Made by a program: the position numbers and the translations under genes. DNA of 64,000 nt from contig VAZV01000141.1 of assembly GCA_005884765.1 (NCBI GenBank), positions 1-64,000 on the forward strand. The letters are read 5' to 3'. The notes under the pieces are model-generated. The model saw only the letters and a list, made by a program, of their open reading frames with translations, was not told the DNA's origin and did not search any database. This document shows positions 51,983 to 59,583 of this stretch, in pieces (within the stretch, counting starts at the first letter, position 1; the number at the start of each line of letters is the position of its first letter). This stretch comes from Alphaproteobacteria bacterium (GTDB taxonomy: Bacteria > Pseudomonadota > Alphaproteobacteria > Rhizobiales > Xanthobacteraceae).

Positions 51983-52342
51983 TTGATCGCCATTCCCTCC
52001 ATGAGGCCGATCCTTATTCTCGCACTGCTGGCCGGTGCTGCCGTGTCCACGCCTCCTGCTCGCGCGCAATCGGCCGCCGCAGAAGGACAAAAGATCGCCT
52101 TCGATCGCGGCAAGGGCAATTGCCTGACCTGTCATGATATCAGGGGGGGCGACCTGCCCGGCACGATCGGACCGCAGCTCAAGGACATCAAGAGCAAATA
52201 TCCTGACCGCAACGATCTCGTCGCCATCGTTACGGATGAAACCAAGCGTAATCCGCAGACGGTGATGCCGCCGTTCGGACGAAACCGGATTCTGAGCGAA
52301 CAGGAGATCAACGCGGTAGTGGATTTCCTGCAAACACTTTGA
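51983..52342 (+). CDS. soxX: Sulfur-oxidising cytochrome c subunit SoxX
   Basis: 119 residues from a TTG at 51983 (CGGGA upstream); an ATG at 52001 would give 113 and still leave a signal peptide (RPILILALLAGAAVSTPPARA). One heme c motif CLTCH is at residues 47-51, with VMPPFGRNRIL supplying the distal Met near residue 94. SoxX forms the SoxAX heterodimer that attaches thiosulfate to SoxYZ in the periplasm. It is the first gene of the plus-strand cluster soxXYZAKB; the approximately 200-base upstream gap shared with the DUF938 gene should contain the promoter. Confidence 0.92.
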   Translation: MIAIPSMRPILILALLAGAAVSTPPARAQSAAAEGQKIAFDRGKGNCLTCHDIRGGDLPGTIGPQLKDIKSKYPDRNDLVAIVTDETKRNPQTVMPPFGRNRILSEQEINAVVDFLQTL

Positions 52343-52382
52343 CGCGCCATGATGACGACGCGCTTTTTCTGGAGAGTTTTAG

Positions 52383-52889
52383 ATGATCACAGCCAACGGC
52401 TTTTCGGCGACGCGCCGCCCGATCTTGCGCCGCAAGCTCTTGCAAGGCGCGGGCCTGGTCGCGTTGTTCGGCCTCGGCGATCTGCCGTTCGGCATCGCGC
52501 CGGCCCTCGCCGCAGCCAGCGACAAATATCCCGAAGACGCGTTCAAGCAGAAGCGCGACGCGGATGCGATCAAGGCGCTCTACGGCACGAGCGCGGAGGC
52601 GTCCGACAAGGTCAAGCTCGATGCGCCGGAAATCGCTGAGAACGGCGCGGTGGTCCCGGTCTCGGTGTCAACCACGTTCGACAACGTGACCTCGATCGCC
52701 TTCTTCGTCAGTGAAAACCCGAACGCGCTGGCGGCGCACTACAAGATTCCGGCAGGCACGCTGCCGAACGTGGCCAATCGGCTCAAGATGGCAAAGACCT
52801 GCAACGTGATCGCGATCGTGGAGTCCGGCGGCAAGCTTTACAGCGCCACCAAGGAAGTCAAAGTCACCGTCGGCGGCTGCGGCGGGTAA
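52383..52889 (+). CDS. soxY: Thiosulfate carrier subunit SoxY
   Basis: 168 residues. A twin-arginine-like leader (TRRPILRRKLLQGAGLVALFG) precedes the mature protein. The C-terminal GGCGG (residues 164-168) is the swinging arm whose Cys carries the sulfur intermediates. GGAGAG precedes the ATG. SoxY pairs with SoxZ, whose gene follows after a repeat-containing gap of 126 bases. Confidence 0.94.
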   Translation: MITANGFSATRRPILRRKLLQGAGLVALFGLGDLPFGIAPALAAASDKYPEDAFKQKRDADAIKALYGTSAEASDKVKLDAPEIAENGAVVPVSVSTTFDNVTSIAFFVSENPNALAAHYKIPAGTLPNVANRLKMAKTCNVIAIVESGGKLYSATKEVKVTVGGCGG

Positions 52890-52891
52890 AC

Positions 52892-52995
52892 GCGCATGAT
52901 CCGGAAAAGCATGCCCTCGGGCCACGACACGATGGGTGGAAGCCGGTTTTCCCTCGCGACAAACGCGGAACGCGTTTGCGCGGAAATCATGCGCC
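52892..52995. repeat. Repeat between soxY and soxZ, GCGCATGATCCGGAAAAGC family
   Basis: GCGCATGATCCG...GCCGGTTTTCC...CGCGGAAATCATGCGC is an inverted repeat with inner GCGGAACGCGTTTGCGC. It is a diverged, longer relative of the first half of 38371-38471. It nearly fills the gap inside the sox operon. Confidence 0.8.
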
Positions 52996-53015
52996 AATAG
53001 AAAAGGCAGAATAAA

Positions 53016-53327
53016 ATGACATCGACCATTCGCGTACGCGCCACCTCGAACGGCGACATCACCGAGGTGCAGGCCTTGGTCCAGCATCCGATGGATTCCG
53101 GCTTCGTCAAGGACGCCAAGGGCGAGATCATCCCGCCGCACTTCATCCAGCAGCTGACCTTCGAATATGACGGCAAGGCGGTGTTCGTCGCCGATTGGGG
53201 TGCCGCCGTCTCGAAGGACCCCTATGTCAAGTTCTCGTTCAAAGGCGCCAAGAAGGGCGACGATCTCAAAATCGGCTGGGTCGACAACAAGGGCGCGACC
53301 GACACCACCACGGCGAAGATCCAGTAA
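53016..53327 (+). CDS. soxZ: Thiosulfate carrier subunit SoxZ
   Basis: 103 residues, beginning TSTIRVRATSNGDITEVQALVQHPMDSG, with HFIQQLTFEYDGKAVF and the C-terminal IGWVDNKGATDTTTAKI, all typical of SoxZ. It is exported with SoxY and has no signal of its own. The stop overlaps the soxA start by one base (TAATG at 53325-53329). Confidence 0.94.
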   Translation: MTSTIRVRATSNGDITEVQALVQHPMDSGFVKDAKGEIIPPHFIQQLTFEYDGKAVFVADWGAAVSKDPYVKFSFKGAKKGDDLKIGWVDNKGATDTTTAKIQ

Positions 53328-54184
53328 TGATCATGCGTCTGGCCATTTCGTTTGTCTCAGCAGCGCTTGTGCTGGCGGCGTTGGCAGCGCAGCCGGCGAT
53401 CGCCGCCGACACGCCGAACCCTGTGGCCGATGCCAAGGCGTTCCAGAAGTTCTTCACCAACAAATTCCCCCAACTGAAGCCGGAGGATTTCGCCAACGGT
53501 CCTTATTCGATGAATGAGGATTTGCACCGGCAATGGGAAGAGAAGGAACAGTTCCCGCCTTACGAATTCGCGCTCGAGACCGGCAAGCAGATGTTTGCGA
53601 CGCCGTTCAAGAACGGCAAGACCTACGGCGATTGCTTTCCCAATCAAGGCATCGGCATCCGCCAGGACTATCCTTATTTCGACGAGAGGGAAGGCAAGGT
53701 CATAACCCTGGAGCTGGCGTTGAATCGCTGCCGTGAGGCCAATGGCGAACTTCCATTCTCGTATGTCAAAGACGAGATGGCCTCGCTGACCGCCTATATG
53801 GCTTTCACCTCGCGCGGCAAGCCTTTTGACATCAAGATTCCCGACGATCCGCGCGCGCTCGAGGCTTATCAGAAGGGCAAGGAATATTTCTATACGCGGC
53901 GCGGGCAGCTCAATTTCTCCTGCGCCACCTGCCATGTGCAGGAGCCGGGCGAGCGGATACGCGCCGAGATACTGGCGCCCGCATTGGGCATTCTCAATGC
54001 GATGCCGATCTATCGTTCCGAATGGAGCGGCATGGGCACGATCAGCCGGCGTTTCACCACCTGCAACAGCCAGATCCGCGGCGTTCCGCTCAGTCCGCAG
54101 GACGAAGAATATCGCGATCTCGAATATTATTTGTCTTACGTGAGCAATGGGCTGCCGATCTCCGGCCCGGGAGCGCGCCCATGA
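53327..54184 (+). CDS. soxA: L-cysteine S-thiosulfotransferase subunit SoxA
   Basis: 285 residues with a signal peptide (MRLAISFVSAALVLAALAAQPAIAA). A single heme c motif CATCH is at 199-203, and the cysteine that ligates the active heme (and carries persulfide) is Cys246 in TTCNSQIRG. The first heme site of diheme SoxA proteins is reduced to Cys103 and Cys135, expected to form a disulfide, so this is the monoheme type. It couples thiosulfate to the SoxY arm with SoxX. It overlaps soxZ by one base and soxK by four. Confidence 0.93.
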   Translation: MIMRLAISFVSAALVLAALAAQPAIAADTPNPVADAKAFQKFFTNKFPQLKPEDFANGPYSMNEDLHRQWEEKEQFPPYEFALETGKQMFATPFKNGKTYGDCFPNQGIGIRQDYPYFDEREGKVITLELALNRCREANGELPFSYVKDEMASLTAYMAFTSRGKPFDIKIPDDPRALEAYQKGKEYFYTRRGQLNFSCATCHVQEPGERIRAEILAPALGILNAMPIYRSEWSGMGTISRRFTTCNSQIRGVPLSPQDEEYRDLEYYLSYVSNGLPISGPGARP

Positions 54185-54489
54185 AACACAGCGTGAGAAA
54201 CCTGATCGCTGCGGGGCTGATAGCAGGCGCGACGCCGGCATGCGCTGCGTCCGAGGCCGACTTCAAGACCGCCTACGCGGCAGCCGAGGCCGCCGAGAAA
54301 GAGGCTGGCGCCTTGCGCAACCAGTGGACCACCACGGAAGCAGCGCTGACAGCGGCGAAAAAAGCTGCGGAGGCAGGTCAATTCGATCAGGCGGTGGCCT
54401 CGTCGAAGGAGGCCGAAGCGCTGGCCAAAGCTTCGATCTTCCAGGCGACCAGCGAAAAGCAGCGCTGGAAGGATTTGGAAATACGCTAG
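54181..54489 (+). CDS. soxK: SoxXA-binding protein SoxK
   Basis: 102 residues. A signal peptide (RNLIAAGLIAGATPACAA) is followed by a two-helix, Ala/Glu/Lys-rich coiled-coil region (AYAAAEAAEKEAGALRNQW, AALTAAKKAAEAGQFDQAV). The size, pattern and place between soxA and soxB match SoxXA-binding proteins, which stabilise and activate SoxAX. The ATG overlaps the soxA TGA (ATGA, 54181-54184). Confidence 0.85.
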   Translation: MKHSVRNLIAAGLIAGATPACAASEADFKTAYAAAEAAEKEAGALRNQWTTTEAALTAAKKAAEAGQFDQAVASSKEAEALAKASIFQATSEKQRWKDLEIR

Positions 54490-54522
54490 AGAAGCCTTTT
54501 GGCGAGGCGCGGAGAGCTTGCG

Positions 54523-56271
54523 ATGAAAATCCGCCGCCGGGATTTTCTGAAGATGACGAGCGGAGCCGCGCTGTCCTGCGGATGGCAGCGCCTTGCCCGC
54601 GCTGCCGACGCTCCCACCGTTTACGATCTCGAACGTTTCGGCAATGCCCGCATCCTGCATTTGACCGACACGCATGCGCAGTTGCTCCCGGTCTATTTCC
54701 GCGAGCCGAGCGTCAATATCGGGATCGGCGAGATGCAGGGCAGGCCGCCGCATCTGGTCGGCCGCGCCTTTCTCGACCATTTCGGCATCAGGCCCGATAG
54801 CGCCGACGCCTATGCCTTCACCTCCATCGATTTCGAAAAATCCGCTGGCCGCTTCGGCAAGCTCGGCGGCTTTGCGCATCTGAAGACACTGATCGACCAC
54901 CTGCGCAACGACGTCGGGCACGAGCGCTCGCTGCTCGTCGACGGCGGCGACATGTGGCAGGGCACCGGCCTCGCCAACACCATGCAGGGCGCCGACATGG
55001 TGGAGGCGGCGAACCTGCTGGGCGTCGAGGCGATGACCGGACATTGGGAATTCACCTATGGCGAAAAGACGCTGCGCGCCAATCTCGAGCGCTTCAAGGG
55101 CGAATTCCTGGCGCAGAACGTCTACCTCACGGAGGAGGCCGCCTTCAACGATGCGAAGGCGCTCGACCCGGCGTCGGGGCGCGTGTTCGAGCCTTACTCC
55201 ATCAAGGAGATCGGCGGCTATCGCGTGGCCGTGATCGGGCAAGCCTTTCCCTATGTGCCGATCGCCCATCCCAAGCGTTTTACGCCGGACTGGAAGTTCG
55301 GAATCCGCGACGGCGAATTGCAGAAGCTGACCGACGGCTTGCGCAACACCGACAAGGTCGACGCGGTGGTGCTGCTGTCGCATAACGGCATGGACGTCGA
55401 TCTCAAGCTGGCGGGCCGCATCACCGGCATCGATGTCATCCTCGGCGGCCACACCCACGATGCCGTTCCGCAGTCGGTCCCGGTAACCAATGCCGGCGGC
55501 ACCACCTTGGTCACCAATGCCGGCTCCAACGGGAAATTCCTGGGCGTGCTCGACCTCGAGCTCGCAAAGGGAAAGGTCAGCGACCTGCGCTACCGGTTGC
55601 TGCCGGTGTTTTCGGAGCTACTGAAGCCCGACGCGGCGATGGTCGCGCTGATCGACAAGGTGCGCGGCGCGCAAGCGGCCGCGTGGTCCGGCAAGATCGC
55701 CACATCGGACCATTTGCTCTATCGCCGCGGCAATTTTTCCGGCCCGGTGGATCAGTTGATCTGCGACGCGCTGCGCAGTGAATTGAATGCCGAGATCGCG
55801 CTGTCGCCGGGTTTTCGCTGGGGCTCGACGGTGCTGGCCGGTCAAACACTGACCATGGAAGACGTGCTGGCGGAAACCGCGATCACCTATCCCGAAACTT
55901 ATGTGCAGGGCATGACTGGCAGCCAGATCAAGGATGTGCTGGAAGACGTCTGCGACAATTTGTTCAACGCCGATCCCTATTATCAGCAAGGCGGCGATAT
56001 GGTCCGCGTCGGCGGCTTGTCCTATACTTGCACGCCTGCAGAAAATATCGGCCGCAGGATCTCCGAATTGAAGCTCGCCAACGGCCGTCCGCTTGAGGCC
56101 GGCAAGCGCTACAAGGTCGCCGGCTGGGCCTCGGTCAATGAGCAGACCGGCGCGGCGGTGTGGGATGTGGTGGCAAGGCATCTGCAGTCGGGCAAGCCGC
56201 CAAACCGGCAAACCTCCGGCGTCACGCTGAAGGGCGTTGACGACAATCCGGGCATCGCGGGACAAGGATGA
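54523..56271 (+). CDS. soxB: Thiosulfohydrolase SoxB
   Basis: 582 residues from the ATG at 54523, which has CGGAGAG upstream and gives a Tat leader MKIRRRDFLKMTSGAAL. The 5'-nucleotidase/metallophosphatase-like fold carries a di-manganese site seen as LTDTHAQLLPVY, VDGGDMWQGTG, LLSHNGMDVD and GGHTHDAVP. The second half has NAEIALSPGFRWG and DVLAETAITYPETYV, typical of SoxB. It releases sulfate from the SoxY arm in the periplasm. It follows soxK by 33 bases and overlaps the DsrE gene by four. Confidence 0.94.
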   Translation: MKIRRRDFLKMTSGAALSCGWQRLARAADAPTVYDLERFGNARILHLTDTHAQLLPVYFREPSVNIGIGEMQGRPPHLVGRAFLDHFGIRPDSADAYAFTSIDFEKSAGRFGKLGGFAHLKTLIDHLRNDVGHERSLLVDGGDMWQGTGLANTMQGADMVEAANLLGVEAMTGHWEFTYGEKTLRANLERFKGEFLAQNVYLTEEAAFNDAKALDPASGRVFEPYSIKEIGGYRVAVIGQAFPYVPIAHPKRFTPDWKFGIRDGELQKLTDGLRNTDKVDAVVLLSHNGMDVDLKLAGRITGIDVILGGHTHDAVPQSVPVTNAGGTTLVTNAGSNGKFLGVLDLELAKGKVSDLRYRLLPVFSELLKPDAAMVALIDKVRGAQAAAWSGKIATSDHLLYRRGNFSGPVDQLICDALRSELNAEIALSPGFRWGSTVLAGQTLTMEDVLAETAITYPETYVQGMTGSQIKDVLEDVCDNLFNADPYYQQGGDMVRVGGLSYTCTPAENIGRRISELKLANGRPLEAGKRYKVAGWASVNEQTGAAVWDVVARHLQSGKPPNRQTSGVTLKGVDDNPGIAGQG

Positions 56272-56750
56272 AGATGTTTCCAACATATCGGCGGCCGGCT
56301 TGCGCCCTTGTCGCGGCACTGATGCTGACCTTCATTCTCGCCTTGGTCGCGTCCGCGGCCCGCGCCCAGCAGGCGCCGTTGCAGGACAAGCCGTTTGCCG
56401 AGCACAAGATCGCGCTGCAGCTCTCGGACAACGATCCGAAGCGGCAGGCGCTTGTGATCAGCGTCGCCTATAATCTCCTGAAATTCTACGACCCCGACAA
56501 GGTCGCGATCGAGGTGGTCACGTTTGGTCCCGGGATCGACCTGTTGCGCACCGACAACGGCAATCGGAAGCTGGTCGAGAGCCTGATCGCGCAAGGTGTG
56601 CGTTTCGATGTGTGCCTCAATACCGTCGACACGCTCGAGCGCGAAACCGGGAAACGCCCAGAAATCATCCCGGCGGCGACGGCGGTCCAGGTCGGTGTCG
56701 GACAGATACTGCTCTTGACCGAAAACGGGTATACGCTGGTTAGGCCTTGA
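56268..56750 (+). CDS. Periplasmic DsrE/F-like protein
   Basis: 160 residues. A signal peptide (CALVAALMLTFILALVASAARA) precedes a DsrE-type alpha/beta domain with the pattern RQALVISVAYNLLKFYDPDKV, VTFGPGIDLLR and a single conserved-position Cys in VRFDVCLNTVD. DsrE-like proteins carry sulfur as persulfides. The ATGA overlap with soxB shows that it belongs to the sox operon. It may pass zero-valent sulfur to the next enzyme. Confidence 0.85.
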   Translation: MKMFPTYRRPACALVAALMLTFILALVASAARAQQAPLQDKPFAEHKIALQLSDNDPKRQALVISVAYNLLKFYDPDKVAIEVVTFGPGIDLLRTDNGNRKLVESLIAQGVRFDVCLNTVDTLERETGKRPEIIPAATAVQVGVGQILLLTENGYTLVRP

Positions 56751-56824
56751 GCGTCATTGCAGGAGCCGGGCCGGAGCTATGTCCGGCCGTAAATTATCCA
56801 ACAGCAATTTCGGCGGTGACAGCC

Positions 56825-57865
56825 ATGATCTTTCGCCAGTTGTTCGACAGCGTCTCCGGAACCTACAGCTATCTGTTGGCGAGCCGCGCCGGTGGCGAGG
56901 CGCTGATTCTCGATCCCGTTTTGGAAAAAGCCGATCGCTACTGCCAATTGCTGCGCGAGCTTGACCTCAAGCTGGTCAAGGCCGTCGACACCCATCTGCA
57001 CGCCGACCACGTGACGGGCTTGGGCGAATTGCGTGACCGCACCCACTGCATCACTATCATGGGCGAGCAAAGCAAGGCCGACGTGGTGTCGATGCGGGTC
57101 GCCGACGGCGACAGGGTGACGATCGAGGGGCTCGCGCTCGAGGTGATGTACACGCCCGGCCATACCGACGATTCCTATAGCTATCTGATGGGCGACCGCG
57201 TCTTCACCGGCGATACGCGTCTGATCCGCGGCACCGGCCGCACCGACTTTCAGAACGGCAGCGCCAGGGCGCAATACGATTCCATCTTCAACCGCCTGCT
57301 CAAGCTGCCGGAGGAGACGCTGGTGTTTCCCGCCCACGACTACAAGGGCGACACCGTCTCCACCATCGGCGAAGAGAAGCGCTACAATCCGCGGCTGCAG
57401 GTGCGTTCGGTCGACGAATATGTCGAGCTGATGGGCAATTTGAAATTGCCCAATCCCAAGATGATGGATGTCGCGGTGCCGGCCAACATGCATGTCGGCC
57501 TGCATCAGGACGATCTGGCCAAGCAGGGGCTGGCGTTGAGCGCGCGCGAGGCGATCGAACGTCTCGGCCGGCCTGATATCCTGCTGGTCGACCTGCGCGA
57601 GAATAGCGAGCGCGCCAAGCACGGCACGCTGGAGGGCGCGCTACACGCGCCCTACCCCGCGATCGATGAAAGCTTGAAGCCGGGCGGCATGTTGCGCGAG
57701 GTGGCGGCGGCGACCGGACGTCGCGTTGTGTTCTTCTGTGCGTTCGGCGAGCGCTCCGCGATGGCTGTTGCCAGCGCCCGGGAAGCCGGCCTTACCAACA
57801 CCGCCCATATCGCCGGGGGCATCGACGCCTGGAAGAAGGCTGGCGGGCCGGTGGTTAGCGGCTGA
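56825..57865 (+). CDS. Persulfide dioxygenase (ETHE1-like) fused to rhodanese
   Basis: 346 residues from the ATG at 56825 (the frame is open to 56747, without family features). Residues 1-235 form a metallo-beta-lactamase fold with THLHADHVTG, the TPGHTDDSYSY His and GDTRLIRGTGRTD, features of ETHE1/SdoA sulfur dioxygenases. Residues about 245-346 are a rhodanese domain with LLVDLRENSERAKHG and active-site Cys in FFCAFGERSAMA. The fusion would oxidise glutathione persulfide to sulfite and move sulfane sulfur. It lies 75 bases downstream of the DsrE gene and extends the sox unit to cytoplasmic sulfur detoxification. Confidence 0.9.
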   Translation: MIFRQLFDSVSGTYSYLLASRAGGEALILDPVLEKADRYCQLLRELDLKLVKAVDTHLHADHVTGLGELRDRTHCITIMGEQSKADVVSMRVADGDRVTIEGLALEVMYTPGHTDDSYSYLMGDRVFTGDTRLIRGTGRTDFQNGSARAQYDSIFNRLLKLPEETLVFPAHDYKGDTVSTIGEEKRYNPRLQVRSVDEYVELMGNLKLPNPKMMDVAVPANMHVGLHQDDLAKQGLALSAREAIERLGRPDILLVDLRENSERAKHGTLEGALHAPYPAIDESLKPGGMLREVAAATGRRVVFFCAFGERSAMAVASAREAGLTNTAHIAGGIDAWKKAGGPVVSG

Positions 57866-57897
57866 GCAGGCGGCCAAGATCAGGTTGGGAAAAACGC

Positions 57898-58050
57898 ATG
57901 GGCACCGGCAAGAAGAACGAGCCTGCCAAGAAGGCCGACGATAAATCGAAGAAACCCCCGCCTCCGCAGCTCGAGGACGACGATCACGAGGACGGCGATA
58001 TCGCCACGCCAAAACGCGATCGCTACGGCACCGATGACGAGCCGCTATAA
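57898..58050 (+). CDS. 50-residue charged, probably disordered protein
   Basis: An ATG at 57898, preceded by TTGGGAAAA, opens 50 codons: MGTGKKNEPAKKADDKSKKP then a PPPP stretch, LEDDDHEDGD and TPKRDRYGTDDEPL. It is basic in the first half and acidic in the second, without hydrophobic core or cysteine. It follows the dioxygenase-rhodanese gene by 32 bases on the same strand and shares high G+C and codon bias, which supports expression. No function recognised. Confidence 0.55.
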   Translation: MGTGKKNEPAKKADDKSKKPPPPQLEDDDHEDGDIATPKRDRYGTDDEPL

Positions 58051-58275
58051 CCGGTCACGGAAATCATCGCGCTCGATTTGATCCCTGCCCGCGCCGACGT
58101 GCTGGAACCTGCCGACAGGAGCCACGGAGCGACGTCGGAACCTAACGTCTCATTGGCCATAATTTAATAAAGCATCCCCGAGTTTGGCACGGTTCGCGAG
58201 GGCTGCCATGCAGTGGCATTCATGGACAAATAACCGGCCTGACCGATAGTTTGCGTTTCCCGAAGTGGAATTGAC

Positions 58276-59535
58276 ATGGCCGACATTCTCGCCGCATCGC
58301 AACAAACCCGGACTGACGCGTCGCTGCGCACGCTATTCGGCATTTCAGCGGCCCATTGGGTGAGCCATTTCCACATCCTCACGCTGCCGATGCTGTTTCC
58401 GTTCCTGAAAGCGCAGCTCGGCGTCGGCTATATCGAACTGGGTTTCGCGCTGACCGTATTCGCGGTGGTCTCTGGCCTGACCCAGGCGCCGCTCGGCTAT
58501 ATCGTCGACCATATCGGCGCCCGCAAAATCCTGCTGCTGGGGCTTTGCCTCGGCGGCCTCGCGCTCGTCATGCTCGGCCTGCATGTGAGCTACCCCTGGC
58601 TGATTGCGAGCGCCGTGCTGCTCGGCATCGCCAACAGCGTCTATCACCCGGCCGACTATGCGATCCTGTCGGAGCACATGGACGAGGCGCGGATGGGTCG
58701 CGCGTTTTCGATCCACACCTTTGCAGGTTTCCTCGGCGGCGCGGTGGCGCCCGCGACCGTCGCCGCGCTGGTCACGTTAAGCGGAGGCCGAGGCGCCCTG
58801 ATCGTATGCGGCGCGGTCGGCCCGCTGGTTGCGCTGCTGCTCGTCGTGATGGGCATCCCCGAGGCCGGCGCCAACAAGCACAGGACGCCGGCCGAGCGCG
58901 GGCCGCGAAAAAACATCATCACCCCGGCGCTGATCGTGCTGACGATGTTTTTCATGCTGCTTGGCCTGTCCAACGCCGGTATCGGCAATTTCGGCGTGGT
59001 GGCGCTGATGAGCGGCTATGATACTTCGTTCTCGACCGCCAATATCGCGCTGACCGCGTATCTTGGCGCCAGCGCCGTCGGCGTGCTCGCGGGCGGCTTT
59101 CTCGCCGACCGCACCCAGCGCCACGGTCAGGTCTCCGCCGCCTGCTTTGCCGTCAATGCGGCGATCGTGCTCGTGATTGCCACCATCACATTGCCCGCGG
59201 TCTTGCTCACCGCGGCGATGACGGCGGCGGGCTTCCTCGGCGGTGTGATCGCGCCCTCGCGCGACATGCTGGTGCGGGGCGCGGCGCCCGCGGGTGCCGC
59301 CGGACGCGCCTTCGGCATCGTCTCCACCGGTTTTAATTTCAGCGGCATTGCAAGCCCGCTATTGTTTGGCTGGATCATGGACCAGGGTGCGCCGCATTGG
59401 GTGTTTGGCGTCTCCGCCCTCTTCATGGTTCTGACGGTTGTGCTGGCGCTTTTCACCGACCGGAATCCCGAGGCCGCGTCCCGGCCTTCCAGCGACAAAG
59501 AGGATGCATCCCTGAGCCCCGTCCCCGGCAGTTGA
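58276..59535 (+). CDS. MFS transporter (FSR/NarK-like small-molecule permease)
   Basis: 419 residues and 12 hydrophobic helices. Start region LFGISAAHWVSHFHILTLPMLFPFLKAQLG and loop 2-3 IVDHIGARKILLLG resemble fosmidomycin-resistance-like permeases. GIANSVYHPADYAILSEHM is the conserved helix 4 to 5 segment of that group. It is 225 bases after the 50-residue ORF; that gap holds no recognised motif. The downstream amidohydrolase gene follows after 48 bases and may be co-transcribed, so this could import its substrate. Confidence 0.88.
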   Translation: MADILAASQQTRTDASLRTLFGISAAHWVSHFHILTLPMLFPFLKAQLGVGYIELGFALTVFAVVSGLTQAPLGYIVDHIGARKILLLGLCLGGLALVMLGLHVSYPWLIASAVLLGIANSVYHPADYAILSEHMDEARMGRAFSIHTFAGFLGGAVAPATVAALVTLSGGRGALIVCGAVGPLVALLLVVMGIPEAGANKHRTPAERGPRKNIITPALIVLTMFFMLLGLSNAGIGNFGVVALMSGYDTSFSTANIALTAYLGASAVGVLAGGFLADRTQRHGQVSAACFAVNAAIVLVIATITLPAVLLTAAMTAAGFLGGVIAPSRDMLVRGAAPAGAAGRAFGIVSTGFNFSGIASPLLFGWIMDQGAPHWVFGVSALFMVLTVVLALFTDRNPEAASRPSSDKEDASLSPVPGS

Positions 59536-59583
59536 CAGCATCGGGCGCCGCCCGATGATGCCGCCAACCAAATCCAGATCGGG

